From: Ascarosepion bandense
Taxonomy: Eukaryota; Mollusca; Cephalopoda; Sepiida; Sepiidae
Reading direction: 5' to 3'
DNA length: 64,000 nt
Assembly (NCBI GenBank): GCA_037127315.1
Contig: JBBBDQ010001918.1
Span: forward strand, 2,181,001-2,245,000
The translations under genes and the position numbers were made by a program. The notes under the pieces are model-generated. The model saw only the letters and a list, made by a program, of their open reading frames with translations, did not search any database and was not told where the DNA came from. Position 1 is the first letter of the stretch; each line of letters starts with the position of its first letter. Of the stretch, positions 34,830 to 45,329 are shown piece by piece.

Positions 34830-34950
34830 AGGGTGAGTGGGGAGAAGAGTTGGATTCATACCTTTTCCCAAAATAATTTGCATAAAAGTAACGTAACGAG
34901 ATCGACTGGAATTCAAACACCACTCTTCAATTCCTCAATCTGAGACCCTC
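34830..34950 (-). repeat. SINE fragment
   Basis: GGGTGAGTGGGGAGAAGAGT, ACCTTTTCCCAAAATAATTTG and GACTGGAATTCAAACACC correspond to a degraded minus-strand SINE body and B-box. Confidence 0.45.
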
Positions 34951-34969
34951 CTTTCTCTCTCTCATTATA

Positions 34970-35188
34970 TTGTTCATTCAGTAAAAGAATTAGAGCACTT
35001 TGGCTATTGGGCGTGTATAATGATAATACACACGCTAAAAAGTCTGCCTTCTTCTACCGAGCGCCCATAGCCCAGAGGTAGAATCGCCGACTGACGCCAG
35101 TTCGGTCGGGTTTCAATCCTGGGTTAAGCTATCGGAGTCTATCCGTACTGATGGGCTGTGATACAGCGAAACAGATCTGTCTGCGGAT

Positions 35189-35191
<3 letters not shown>
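34970..35191 (+). mobile_element. Hammerhead element HH-A, copy 3, with tRNA-like module
   Basis: Most complete copy. The 5' segment (GAATTAGAGCACTTTGGC, GTGTATAATGATAATACACA) is followed by a tRNA-like region: A-box TAGCCCAGAGG (exact fit to TRGYNNARNGG) at about 35068-35078, an anticodon-like stem CCGAC/GTTCGG, and a B-box-like GGTTTCAATCC about 30 bp later. The hammerhead is at 35140-35189, then (TA)n 35192-35239. It suggests pol III transcription of a hammerhead-terminated RNA. Confidence 0.75.
35140..35189 (+). ncRNA. Hammerhead ribozyme with A9-to-G change
   Basis: CUGAUGG at 35148-35154 (last core A replaced by G), stem II GCUGU/ACAGC around GAU, GAAA at 35168-35171, stem III ACA/UGU with a GAUC loop, GUC ending at 35181, stem I UAUCCGUA against UGCGGAUG (eight pairs including two G-U). 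Pairing is better than in copy 1, but the core substitution should reduce or abolish cleavage. Confidence 0.8.
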
Positions 35192-35241
<50 letters not shown>

Positions 35242-35469
35242 AAAGAGACATTTTGAGAGAAACAGAAATATAATTTGTTTTCTATTTTTCCAATTCATAA
35301 CACTAGACAATGAGCGCGGATTACATTTTATTACTAAAATTAACGCCGGGTGTCCAGACTCGTGCTGAAGGGTTGACATGACCGAATAAGCTCCCCACAA
35401 AAAATCGCCTTCGGCTAAAATAGAAGCGAAAGGCAGTTTGGGTGGTGTGGGAGATTATTACTGCTATTA

Positions 35470-35477
35470 TTATTACA

Positions 35478-35510
<33 letters not shown>

Positions 35511-36860
35511 CAAATTAATAATATGGAAAAGGGATAAATTGAAAAAGAACATAATAAAAGAAAGTAGAAATAAATAGAGGAAGAAAAATTCTTGGAAAAA
35601 AAAAGGAACGTGATGAAAAACAAAACAATAACATTGAAGGATTTAAGTATAAGAAAATGAGGGAGAAAGAAAGAAAAAAAGAGGCAATAGGCATGAAAGT
35701 AAGAAAGAAAGAATAGAAGAGAAAGGAGAAGGAAAAAGATAAAGAGGGAGGAAGATATTTAAAAAGAAAAGAAAAAGATAAAAAAGAAAGAAGAGAATAA
35801 AGAGAAAGAAAGAGGATAAAGAGGGAGGAAAAGAAGAAAGACGAAAGAAAAAAGAGAGGAAGAGAAGAAAGAAGAGGATAAAGTAAAAGGAAGAGGATAA
35901 AGAAGAAAGAACTTCAAAGAGGAAAGAAGACGATAAAGAAGAAGGAAGAGGATAGAGAAGAAGAAAGAAGATAAAAAAAAAGAAAGTAGATAAAAAAGAA
36001 AGAAAAGAAAAACGAAGGAAGAGCATTAATGAAGAAGGAAGAGGATAAAGTGTATGGAATAAAATGAAGAGAAAGGCATAAAGAAGAGAAGGAGGAAAGA
36101 AAATAAGATGCAAGAGACGACGGAATAAAAAAAGAAAAGGGAGAGAACAAAATAATAGGAGAGAGAAAAAGCTAGAAAAGGTAAGTATGGAAAAAGAGAG
36201 AGGGAGAGAGAGAGAGAGTGAGAGAAAAGAAAAACAATGAAAGAAAGTAAAAATTAAAAGACGAAGAAAAAGAGGACAATCAACAAAGAAAGAAAGTAAA
36301 AAGAATATTAAGAAAAAAGAAGCAATCAACAAAGGAAGTAATAAAAAAGACAAAGAAAAAAGACAACAAAGAAATAAAAAAGAAAAAAGACGACGAAGAA
36401 GAAAACAATCAACAAAGAAAGTAAAAAAAAAAGGAAAAAAAAGAAGATAATCAACAAATAAAGACAGTAAAAAGAAAAAATACGAACAAAAACAAAACAG
36501 ACAACAAAGAAAGAATGAAAAAGACGAAGAAAAAGGAGAATATCCACAAAGAAAGACAGTAAAAAGAAAATACGAAGAAAAAGAAAGCAATCAACAAAGA
36601 AAGTAAAAAAAAAAACGAAGGAAATGAAAAACAACAAACAAAGATAGAAAAAGACGAAGGAAAGGAAGATAAATCAATAAAGAAAGAAAGTAAAAAAAAA
36701 GACGAAGAAAAAGAAAACAATCGACAAAAAAAGAAAAAAATGACGGATAATTATAAGGCAATCAACAAAGAAAGCAAAAAGAAAAAAAACAGAGAGAAAC
36801 GTAAACAAGATAGAAAGAAAGAAGCGAAAAAGAAAAAAAATGACTCGTCATGAAAAATAG
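35470..36860 (-). repeat. Purine tract of about 1.4 kb
   Basis: Plus strand almost entirely A+G (GAAAGAAAG, GAGGATAAAG, AACAATCAACAAAGAAAG phrases repeated), preceded by (AAT)n at 35478-35510. The 315-aa minus-strand frame is an F/L/S string from this composition, not a protein. 35240-35469 is unassigned. Confidence 0.8.
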
Positions 36861-37073
36861 CATGCTAATTTTCCTAGCGTAGCTTAGATATGGCACCAGA
36901 CTGAAATTATGGACACCCAGTGAGGAACGAATTCAATACTCATAAATAATGGTACGTGTTGAAAGACAAATACAAAAAACAAAACAAAAAAGTTGGATAT
37001 AGAGGATAAAAACGGCAAACGAAGAAAAAAACGACGAAAATAAGAAACAAGAGGCGAAAGCGTAAAAGTGAAA

Positions 37074-37088
37074 GTGTGTGTGTGTGTG

Positions 37089-37165
<77 letters not shown>

Positions 37166-37166
37166 A
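37074..37166. repeat. (GT)n-(GA)n-(GACA)n microsatellite
   Basis: Short GT run, (GA)n and (CAGA)n in succession. 36861-37073 and 37167-37900 are A-rich with homopolymers at 37434-37462 and 37490-37503; nothing else was recognised. Confidence 0.85.
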
Positions 37167-37430
37167 AGAGAAAAGCTAGTAAAATAGCAGGGGAGAAAAA
37201 GACGAAGAATAAGAAGACAATAAACAATGGAAAAAGAAAAAAGAAAAAAAGAAAAGAATTTTAAAAAAGATGGCAGGAAACAAAAGGATAATGAAGACAC
37301 ATTCCATTCTGATGTCACTTCACCCCGACCCCTATCTCCAAAATATTTGACGCGGCCCTTTTCTTGTACCCCGATAAACACCTTCCTGGTTCCTGATTTG
37401 TGTTGATGTGAAACAAACGCATTGATGGCG

Positions 37431-37464
<34 letters not shown>

Positions 37465-37903
37465 AGAGTTTTTAACATGAAATATGCTTTTTTTTTTTTT
37501 TTTAGCGATGTCGCCACGAAAAATGCAACTCCGGAATTTGTCTGACTAACGAACAATAAGAAAGAAGAAAAAAAAAGGTCACTTTTGCAGAAATAAAATA
37601 AAATCAGTGCGACAACAAAAGTAATAATTACAAAGCCAAATAATCGAAAAAGCAGCGGTAACGTCGACAACCATATTGCCATATCAGTGATGTACGGAAT
37701 ACATAGACTACATTTCCTATTAAAGAGTAAGACCAACCCTAAAAAGGACCCCTTTTCGGGTGGGTGCCTGCAAACTCAACTATGAACCCAGCCAATCTTA
37801 TAGATGTTTTATGAATCCGAACAATGTTTGACTATAGTCTCAAGTATAAAAAAGACAAAATTTTATCTATATTTATGAGAATTGTAACTATTTGAAGTAT
37901 TTC

Positions 37904-38188
37904 AGTCAGTTAAGTGCCATACGTGATACACGCTTTGGGTGACCATGCCTCGAAAGAGCCATGACTGACTGGGCAGAAGATTATCCCGCAGTAGGTTGCT
38001 ATAGAACTATAAGAACCCAAGACTATAGAACCCAATCTGTCCTATTATTTAACCCATAACTGGAGGGAAGAGATGGATTAATACCTTTCCCAAGGGTATT
38101 TGTGCGTAAGTGAACGCAAGGAATTCAACTGGAATTCGAACTCGGCTCCCCGATTTGTCGTTCCGAGTCGATATCCACTGCACCACAA
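37904..38188 (-). repeat. tRNA-derived SINE
   Basis: CAGTCAGTTAAGTGCC start, a small deletion/duplication near CTATAGAACTATAAGAACCC, CCCAAGGGTATTTGTGCG, AACTGGAATTCGAACTCGGC and the head complement GATATCCACTGCACCACAA. Confidence 0.85.
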
Positions 38189-38189
38189 A

Positions 38190-38642
38190 AAGCATTTACA
38201 TTGCTCAAACTGTCACATTATAGCGATATTCACTACGTTTCGGCTGTTGTACGCTCTGACCTTTGTCAGGACCTGCCTATATTTCTGAGATGAGGTATTG
38301 TAATTATTTACACTATTTACATTGTTCGGACTGTTGTCCTCCTTTTCGTTACCATATTAATCACGTTTCGGAAGTTATACGCTCTGGCCTTCTCCAGGAT
38401 CTATCTATATTTCTGAGATGAGCTATTATAACTATTTACTTTGTTCAGATTATCATATTATTGCTGTATTCACGACGTTTCGGCCGTTGTACCATCCAGC
38501 CTTCGTCAGTATCTGTCTATATTTCTGAGATGACGCATTATAATTATTTGCCCTATTTACATTGTTCGAACTGTTGTCATCTTCTTTGTTGCCACATTCA
38601 TGACGTTTCGACCGCTGTACTTTTCGGCCTTCTTCCATGTTT
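38190..38642 (-). repeat. Four-copy tandem repeat, about 110-130 bp
   Basis: Units start with CACGACGTTTCGG-like sequence at 38231, 38362, 38471 and 38599, followed by CTGTTGTAC, a CCTTCGTCAG-like block, TATATTTCTGAGATGA and TTATTTACACTATTT. On the minus strand each unit reads GACGAAGGC...GTACAACGGCCGAAACGTC, a signature often seen near PLE ends. No ORF. Confidence 0.7.
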
Positions 38643-38979
38643 GACTATAGCCTCAATTATAAAACGATCAATATTTAGCAACAGATTTAAGTATACACGT
38701 AACCAATGTTTACCTATCGATCAAGGATAAGCAAAGTAGACTCAAGGTGCTACCACCGCGGGTCAGAGTGGACATGTGAATAACAGCAATTAAGAGCTGG
38801 TTAGACGCCTCTCAGAACCTCCAGATCAGAGGTCTTGTTACCGGTTGTAGTTTATCCTCATACCCAGGACACGTACATTGCTTTGATCATTACATTTTAA
38901 ACACTTTATAGAATATTTTCTTGAACATGTACTACTGAAAACGGTAGCGCCTCAAATATGTTCGGGCGTTTGTTTGGCT

Positions 38980-40240
38980 GTCAAATACGATAATGAAGAA
39001 ATAGTTATATGAAGAAAAAAGAAAGATGATTTCTAAGTCATTAAAGATGAGGAAAAAAGAAAACAAAGATTGAGTGACGGAAAATACAGATAGAAAAGAA
39101 AAAGAAAAGAAATAACGTAAGAATGAAGGAAAGAATGAAAAAGTGCTATGATTAATGAGCAGAAAATACAAATATATATATATATATAAAAAACAACGAC
39201 AAAGAACAATTATAAAAATAAAAATGTAAAATATTGAAGTGACTTCCCAACTTACACCGAAGAAAAAGACTGACAGATAAAGAGATGAAGGAAAAACAAA
39301 GAAAGAGAAATTAAAAAATAAAAAAAAAAGGAGGAAGAGAAAAAAAATGAAGAATAAAAAAGTGAAAGAAATGAGGAAGAAAGACAAAACAGGGAAGAAT
39401 GAAAATAAAAAAAAGAAATAAGGAGAAATTAGATAAGAGGGAAAAAGAGAGAGGGAAAGAGAGAGAGAGAGAGAGGAAGAATGAATAAAAACGAAGAAAG
39501 AAGATATGAGAAAAATATATGAGTTTAGGAAAAAAAAAGAGCGACAAAGAAGTGAAGGAGGTGAAGGGAAACAAGAAGGAGGAGAAAAAGAAAATGGAAA
39601 ATGAGACGAAAAAAGAGAGAAGAGATAAAATGTAGGGAGTAAGAAGAGGAAGAGAAGAAATGCAGATTTGTGTATGCAGAGAAGAAGAAGAAGAAGAAGA
39701 AGAAGAAGAAGAAGAAACGGAAATGTGAAAGAAGAAGAGGAGCAAGGGTGGGGCGATAAATAGAAAAAAGAGGAGGAGAAACAGGACCGGGAGAAACAGA
39801 AGCTCAAGATACGTGATGACGAAAAAGAGAAGGAAGAGGAGAAACATGGGTGGAAAAGAGGGGTATCTTCTCTTCTCAAGTGACAGGCAGAGAAAGACGA
39901 CAAAGAGGAGGAGGAGATGAGAAAAAGAAGAGATAGCGAAAGAATAGAGTAAGAAGAGGAAACGGGCAGAGAAAGAAGAGAGGATATAAAACGGGAGTGG
40001 AGGGGGTAACAAAAAAGCGAGGAGGAGAGTAATCAAGCTCGGGAAAATGGGAGGAGATGTAAAAAGTGAAGCAAAGAAATAGTAGGAGGACAAAATAATA
40101 GTCGGAGGAGGAGGGAAAGAGAAAGAGGAGGGATCGAAAAGAAGGAACGGTAGAGAAAAAGGAGGGTAGGAGAGAAAAATGGGAATTGAAAGGAGGAGGA
40201 CAAAATAAGAAGAAGAGAGAGAAACACTGCGTTTTTGAAG
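38980..40240 (-). repeat. Purine tract of about 1.25 kb
   Basis: Plus strand is A+G-rich with GAGGAAGA and GAAAAAG phrases and a pure (GAA)n at 39684-39715. The long minus-strand frames here are compositional. A short (TA)n lies at 39172-39188. 40241-41430 is AT-rich, A-run-rich and unassigned. Confidence 0.75.
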
Positions 40241-41434
40241 GAAAACTGCTTCGTCGCGGTTAATTAAAAATTTAACTTCACCACGATCTTTGTCAAAAAT
40301 CTCCTCGGCGCACTACTCGACAGAAAAAAAGAAAAAGAAAAAAAAAACTACTTGCTTCATAGGTCATCTGGTGTGCTTCAGCAAACCCCGAGGAATAAAT
40401 TTTGTAATTTCGTCTTTAAGTCCACAATCCTTTAGTGTGATTCTGTTTATTTTTTTGTTTTCTTTTTCTTTTTTCTAATTTAACTTATCTAAAATCGATC
40501 AGAATGTTGGAATTTAAAAGTAAAAAAAAAAAAAGTAAGAAAACATTTGCTGACATTTGCAAAAGCATTGTCTTCTTTTTCTTCTTTTTTTTTTATCCGA
40601 CGCAGTTCATTTTATTTCAGGTAAACACGTGCACTGTCAAAGTGAAATCTTAAATGAAACAGTCCAGACATATTATCGTTGATACTAGTAACTCCGTTTT
40701 ACTTCTAACAGGAATATGAAAACCCCTGATTTACGCCCCCAGAAACAAAAATTAATCTGTAAAAGAAACGCTGGTTTTTGTTCGTGCATAGACACGCGAG
40801 GTAAAAAGGAAGAAATGTTAAACGAAAAGAAATGTTAAACAAAACACTGCGTTCAAAAACAAAAACAAGAATTGACTTTACAAGAAGACATTTTTTATGT
40901 TTTTCTTGTTCATTAATAAAAGAGAAAAATGAAAAGCGTAGAAGTTGCTAAATGCAAAAAACTAAAAACCAATGAAAGCAAAAATGAAACTCAAGAGAGA
41001 GAAAAAATATATATTAAAGAATACCGAATATTAAAATTTAATATATATGCTTACGTCTGTTTTGCGTGAGTGATTTACATGGCCATGTACATTCACGCAC
41101 GCACGAGCACATACACAAATTGACAAAAGTTTAAGACATATGAATAACACAACCATTTCCTACTCAGTCTGGATAACACGTACCTTTGGTAGAAAATAAA
41201 ACAATAATTGTGAAAGCAAAAAAATAAAAATAAAAATAAAAATAAATAAATAAAAATAAACCTGGAAAATATTATTTCATTTCCTTTGATTTCGGGTGCA
41301 AACACATTTCTTTCCGGGTCCCAACCAGAGACCTAACGTCAAAAATGGTATCATAACATTTTCAACAGCAGTTTTTAAAGCAAAACAAAGCAAAAAATAA
41401 AATTAAGATTGTCCCTATTTTTGCAACCAACCTG

Positions 41435-41760
41435 AAGTGGCACGAATATATCGGATCTATAACTGCATCTATTGCTAGGAAGGTTGAATCTCTGTGTCAG
41501 TATAGAAAGTCTTTTCTCGTCAGAATCCATCTTGCATATTTATAAATCTACCATTCATCCATGCATTGAATACTTTTGCCATATGTAGTCGGGTGCTTTT
41601 GCTATTCATCTTCAGGTTCTCGACAAAATCCAGAAGAGGATCTGCAATGTTATCGGTCCTGCCTTGGCATCTCGACTTCAGTCACTTTCTTATCGACGTG
41701 ACATGGCTTTCCTCCATACTTTTATATTAATATTTTCATGGCAACTACTCTGGCGAGTTT
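41435..41760 (+). pseudogene. Jockey/CR1-type LINE fragment
   Basis: Readable across frames: LKWHEYIGSITASIARKVES, LCQYRKSFL, SGSRQNPEEDLQC and LGISTSVTFLST. This matches LKWKHYIESIAKSTAKKIGS and the downstream thumb/C-terminal region of the intact LINE ORF. Several frameshifts and a stop after HLAYL. Confidence 0.7.
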
Positions 41761-41789
41761 TTGAATTGATTAAAAAGGAAAAAAAATCT

Positions 41790-42085
41790 GGTGTAATGGA
41801 TATAATCTCAGAATAAGAAATCGGAGACCCGAGTTCGAATTTCAGTTGAATTCGTTGCATTCACTTACGCGCAAATAGTCGTGGGAAAGGTACTAATCCG
41901 TCTCTTCTCCCTCCAGCTATGGTTTAAATAGCAGGATAGATTGAGTTCTATAGCCTTGTTTGGTAACTGCTTTACCACATGAATAAATGGCAACCCACTG
42001 CGGGAAACTCTTCTGCCTAGTCAGTTACAGACTGAAAGAGACATCATCACCGAAGCTTATATCATGTATGGCTCTTGGTTGACTG
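41790..42085 (+). repeat. tRNA-derived SINE, diverged
   Basis: CTGGTGTAATGGATATAATC head, CCGAGTTCGAATTTCAGTTG B-box region, CGCGCAAATAGTCGTGGG, TTTACCACATGAATAAATGG and GACTGAATG end. More diverged than most copies. 42086-42780 contains nothing recognised. Confidence 0.75.
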
Positions 42086-42785
42086 AATGAATTAAAAATA
42101 TACATCCGCATATGCGAAATGAAATTTCAGTGGACATCTGCGTTACACGTGTTATTTTTTTTCTATCTGGCAACAAACATTGGAAAAACGGAAAAAGAGT
42201 AAAAGCCTAAATCTGCAGCCCTTTGACGTTCTTTTTATGATTTGTATTAAATAAAGGAGTCATGAAAACTCCCCTTAACTTAGAAAAGCTCCTGTTAAAT
42301 ACAGGAGTCACTGAATATATTTGCGAATCTTTATTTATTATTTATTCACATTTTTTTCTCTTCAATAGGAGCAAATAGGTTCGCCTATTGACTAGTTCAT
42401 AATTCTTGCCGGTTTTTTTTTTTTTAAATAAGACTAGAGGTTTCTCCCTTGTTTCCTATTCAAGATTAAATGTCCTGTTCCTGCTAAAGTCTTTTCTATT
42501 TCTCTCTCTTTCCGTACCCCCCCCGCATTATCACTTTGCTCTGGGTGGTGTCTCTTACTTTCTAAACCCCTAATTTGGGTGGCTCCCGAGCCTTGTACAG
42601 GTTGAAAATGATTGCAGAACATTATTTTAAATGATTTAAATTTCTTTTTTTTAAATAGACACACAATTTAGATTTGAGATCTAATTATCTTGTAAACGAA
42701 TCGTCAGGTATTGAACGTCAGGTTAGGTTCAATTAAACGATTTATCTAAGCTTATTTAAACAAGGTTATTCGTCAAATTGAGAAA

Positions 42786-43410
42786 TTGAGTCAGTCAGTT
42801 AGTTAAGTGCCATATGTGATACACGCTTGGGCGATCATGTCTCGAAAGAGACATGACTGACTGGGCAGAAGATTATCCCGCAGTAGGTTGCCATTGCTTT
42901 CTGCGGTAGACTGGTTGCCTACCAAGGCTATAGAACCCAATCTGTCCTATTATTTGACTCATAGCTAGAGGGAGAAGCGCTGTATTATATTATTACGTAG
43001 TAATTAGTGGGGGATCAGTTTATTACTTCATAACAATAGAAATCCGATCCCCCACTTTATGACCAGTAGAAACCTTAATCATAATCCCAACTATTATATT
43101 CAGTCAATCAGTTAAGTGCCATACGTGATACACGCTTGGGCGATCATGTCTCTTTCGAGACATGACTGACCTGGCAGAATATTATCCCGCAGTAGGTTGC
43201 CATTGCTTTCTGCGGTAGACTGGTTGCCGACCAAGGCTACAGAACCCAATCTGTCCTGTTATTTAACCCATAACTGGAAGGAATAGACGGATTAATACCT
43301 TTCCCAAGGGTATTTGCGTCTAAGTGAATGCAATGAATTCGGCTGGAATTCGAACTCGGCTCCCCGGTTTCCCGTTCCGAGCCGATATCCACTGCACCAC
43401 AACGCACATC
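42786..43410 (-). repeat. SINE-spacer-SINE composite, copy 4
   Basis: SINE 3' part (about 42790-42985), spacer with GGGGGATCAGTTTATTACTT and CCGATCCCCCAC (about 42986-43100), then a complete minus-strand SINE to GATATCCACTGCACCACAAC at about 43384-43403. Confidence 0.8.
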
Positions 43411-43676
43411 CCTCAGACTCTTCTTATATTTTTCAACTTTTTATCAAACTGAAGCAAATTCTTTTACTTTATTGTAGGCCATAAAAAACACTGCCAATTG
43501 AAATAGAAAGAGAACGAGGTCTATACAATTGTATTTTTCCTAAGATCTGAAAATATATTTAATTAAAAGATGGACAGAAAACAACAAATCCAGTGTATTT
43601 CTAGAAACAGCCATTTTAACCTTTTCGAGACAGACAAATCAGATCTGGTTAGTCAAACACGTGCGCTCATTCATAA

Positions 43677-43766
43677 CCAGATTTGATAATGCCAGCCGGT
43701 ATACGCTGTTGAATCAGCACGAGCTGATTTAACAGCGTATATCAGTTGGCATTATCAAATCTGATT
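43677..43766. repeat. Foldback palindrome, about 42-bp arms
   Basis: CAGATTTGATAATGCCA and TATACGCTGTT...AATCAGC on the left mirror GCTGATTTAACAGCGTATA and TGGCATTATCAAATCTG on the right, with an ACGA loop near 43719. Could be a minimal MITE or a DNA-hairpin relic. No flanking duplication was established. Confidence 0.8.
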
Positions 43767-43915
43767 CTAGCGTACTTTGAAATTAGCGATCTACTTTTGA
43801 TCTTTCATTAACAAGTGATCGATACCGTGACAATTGGATAAGTAGTGGATAGGAATAACTTGTAGGCCTTATACGTTCTTTTTATTCTGAGGATATATTT
43901 GAAATTGGGTAAGTA

Positions 43916-44648
43916 AAAAGTGACAAGAAGGGACTACAAATAAACTTTAAGAAAACTGAGTGCATGGTCATCAGCAAAAGATACAATCCAAAATGTCAAA
44001 TACAGGTGGAGAATAACAGAATCAAACAAGTACAAGAATTTAAGTACCTAGGAAGTGTTCTAACAGAAGATGGAAAGTGCGATACGGAGATCCGAAGGCG
44101 AATTGGCATGGCAAAGGACGCGTTCCAGAAGATGAGTAAAATACTAACACACAGGAAAATCTCAATAGAAACGAAGAAAAGAGTTCTAGACTGCTACGTG
44201 ATGTCAGTTCTTCAATACGGCTGTGAATGCTGGACAATATCATCGAAAATGAGGACAAAACTGGAAGCGGCCAAAATGTGGTTCTACAGAAGGATGCTAC
44301 GGATATCGTGGACTGAGCATACAAGCAACGACGAGGTGTTAGAAAGAATGGCAACAAAAAGGAAATTGATGCTGAGCATCAGGAAGAGACAACTGAAGTT
44401 CCTGGGACATGCAATGAGTAAGGAGAGCCTGGAGAACCTGATACTGACTGGTCAGATAGAAGAAAAGAGAGACAGAGGAAGGCAGCGGATAACATATTTG
44501 CAGGGTCTGATCAGGTGGATGACGGAACGGGGGTTGCCAGGGGCAACAGGAGCAAACATACTAAGAGCCACAAGGGATAGGGAGACGTGGAGAGCCATGA
44601 TCGCCTACGTCCTGAAGGGACAGGGCACATAGAAGAAGAAGAAGAAAG
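43916..44648 (+). pseudogene. RTE-type LINE, 5'-truncated, open C-terminal ORF
   Basis: The frame is open from 43913 (the stop codon is at 43910-43912) to a stop at 44630-44632. It reads KKGLQINFKKTECMVIS, FKYLGSVLTEDGKCDTEIRR, QYGCECWTISSKM, YRRMLRISWTEHTSNDEVLE, RKRQLKFLGHAMSK and a final MIAYVLKGQGT. This is the RT-distal region of an RTE-clade protein, at about 0.7 kb of a normal 3.2 kb or more. The endonuclease and the catalytic RT motifs are absent. The element ends with a (GAA)n tail, 44632-44648. Best-preserved RTE copy here and the reference for the 11.2-12.6 kb copies. The ATG at 43964 is internal. Confidence 0.85.
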
Positions 44649-44875
44649 AATTTGGTTTCCGATGATGTTTTCTAACGTTGTTTTTCATAACGTCGTTCTG
44701 ATGGGAACTTTGGCAACTCGCTATTAGCGATTTATAATACTTCACTATCTTCATGTAAAATTAAACAAATCCTTCGAATAATACGCAATAATGCTCTTGG
44801 AATAATTCTCTCGAGTAATTCACTTAGAGACCAATCTCTCCAATGACGCACAACACCGAAATGATACACAACACA

Positions 44876-45300
44876 GAACGGTATTTATCTACCTTACCAC
44901 TGAAAAGGAATGTGGAACAAGGCCGTTTCCGAGCCCTAAATCCCGGGCAAAATTTTTCCGTAGAACTTGCACATGGCAGGCTCTGGTACCTAGTTTAATT
45001 TTCCCCAGACAAGACTCCGCACTTCAGCCGAGCCTCGTCTGGGCTTCTCTCCGCCCGGGGGCAGAGAGTCTGACAATGTTAGAGTTTGAGTTGGTGCACA
45101 TCATCGAACGGTATTTATCTTCCTCCCCACTGAGGTGGAATGTGGCACAAAACCTTTTTATAGTGGGGAATCCGAACCCTAAAGCCCGAGCAAAGATTTC
45201 CCATAGACCCTGCACATGACAGGGTTGGGTATCTAGTCTAATTTTCCCCAGACAAGACTCTGCCCCTCAGCTGAGCCTCGTCTGGGTTTCTCTCTGCTAT
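44876..45300 (+). repeat. Unclassified repeat D, two tandem copies
   Basis: GAACGGTATTTATCT starts copies at 44876 and 45106. Each carries CCACTGAGGTGGAATGTGG, TTTTTATAGTGGGGAATC, CCCTGCACATGACAGGG, AATTTTCCCCAGACAAGACT and GAGCCTCGTCTGGG. CCAGAC/GTCTGG and CCCTG/CAGGG can form hairpins. A third copy is at 29620-29922. Non-coding. Confidence 0.65.
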
Positions 45301-45329
45301 TATTAAGAGGAAAGGTCAAAGTATTATTT

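Noticed and set aside
35643..36590. 315-codon minus-strand frame rich in F, L and S
   Set aside because: Reflects a purine-only plus strand, which rarely contains stops on the other strand; no domain, start context or conservation.
38932..40093. 323- and 260-codon minus-strand frames
   Set aside because: Same compositional artefact of a purine tract, with two frames open at once.
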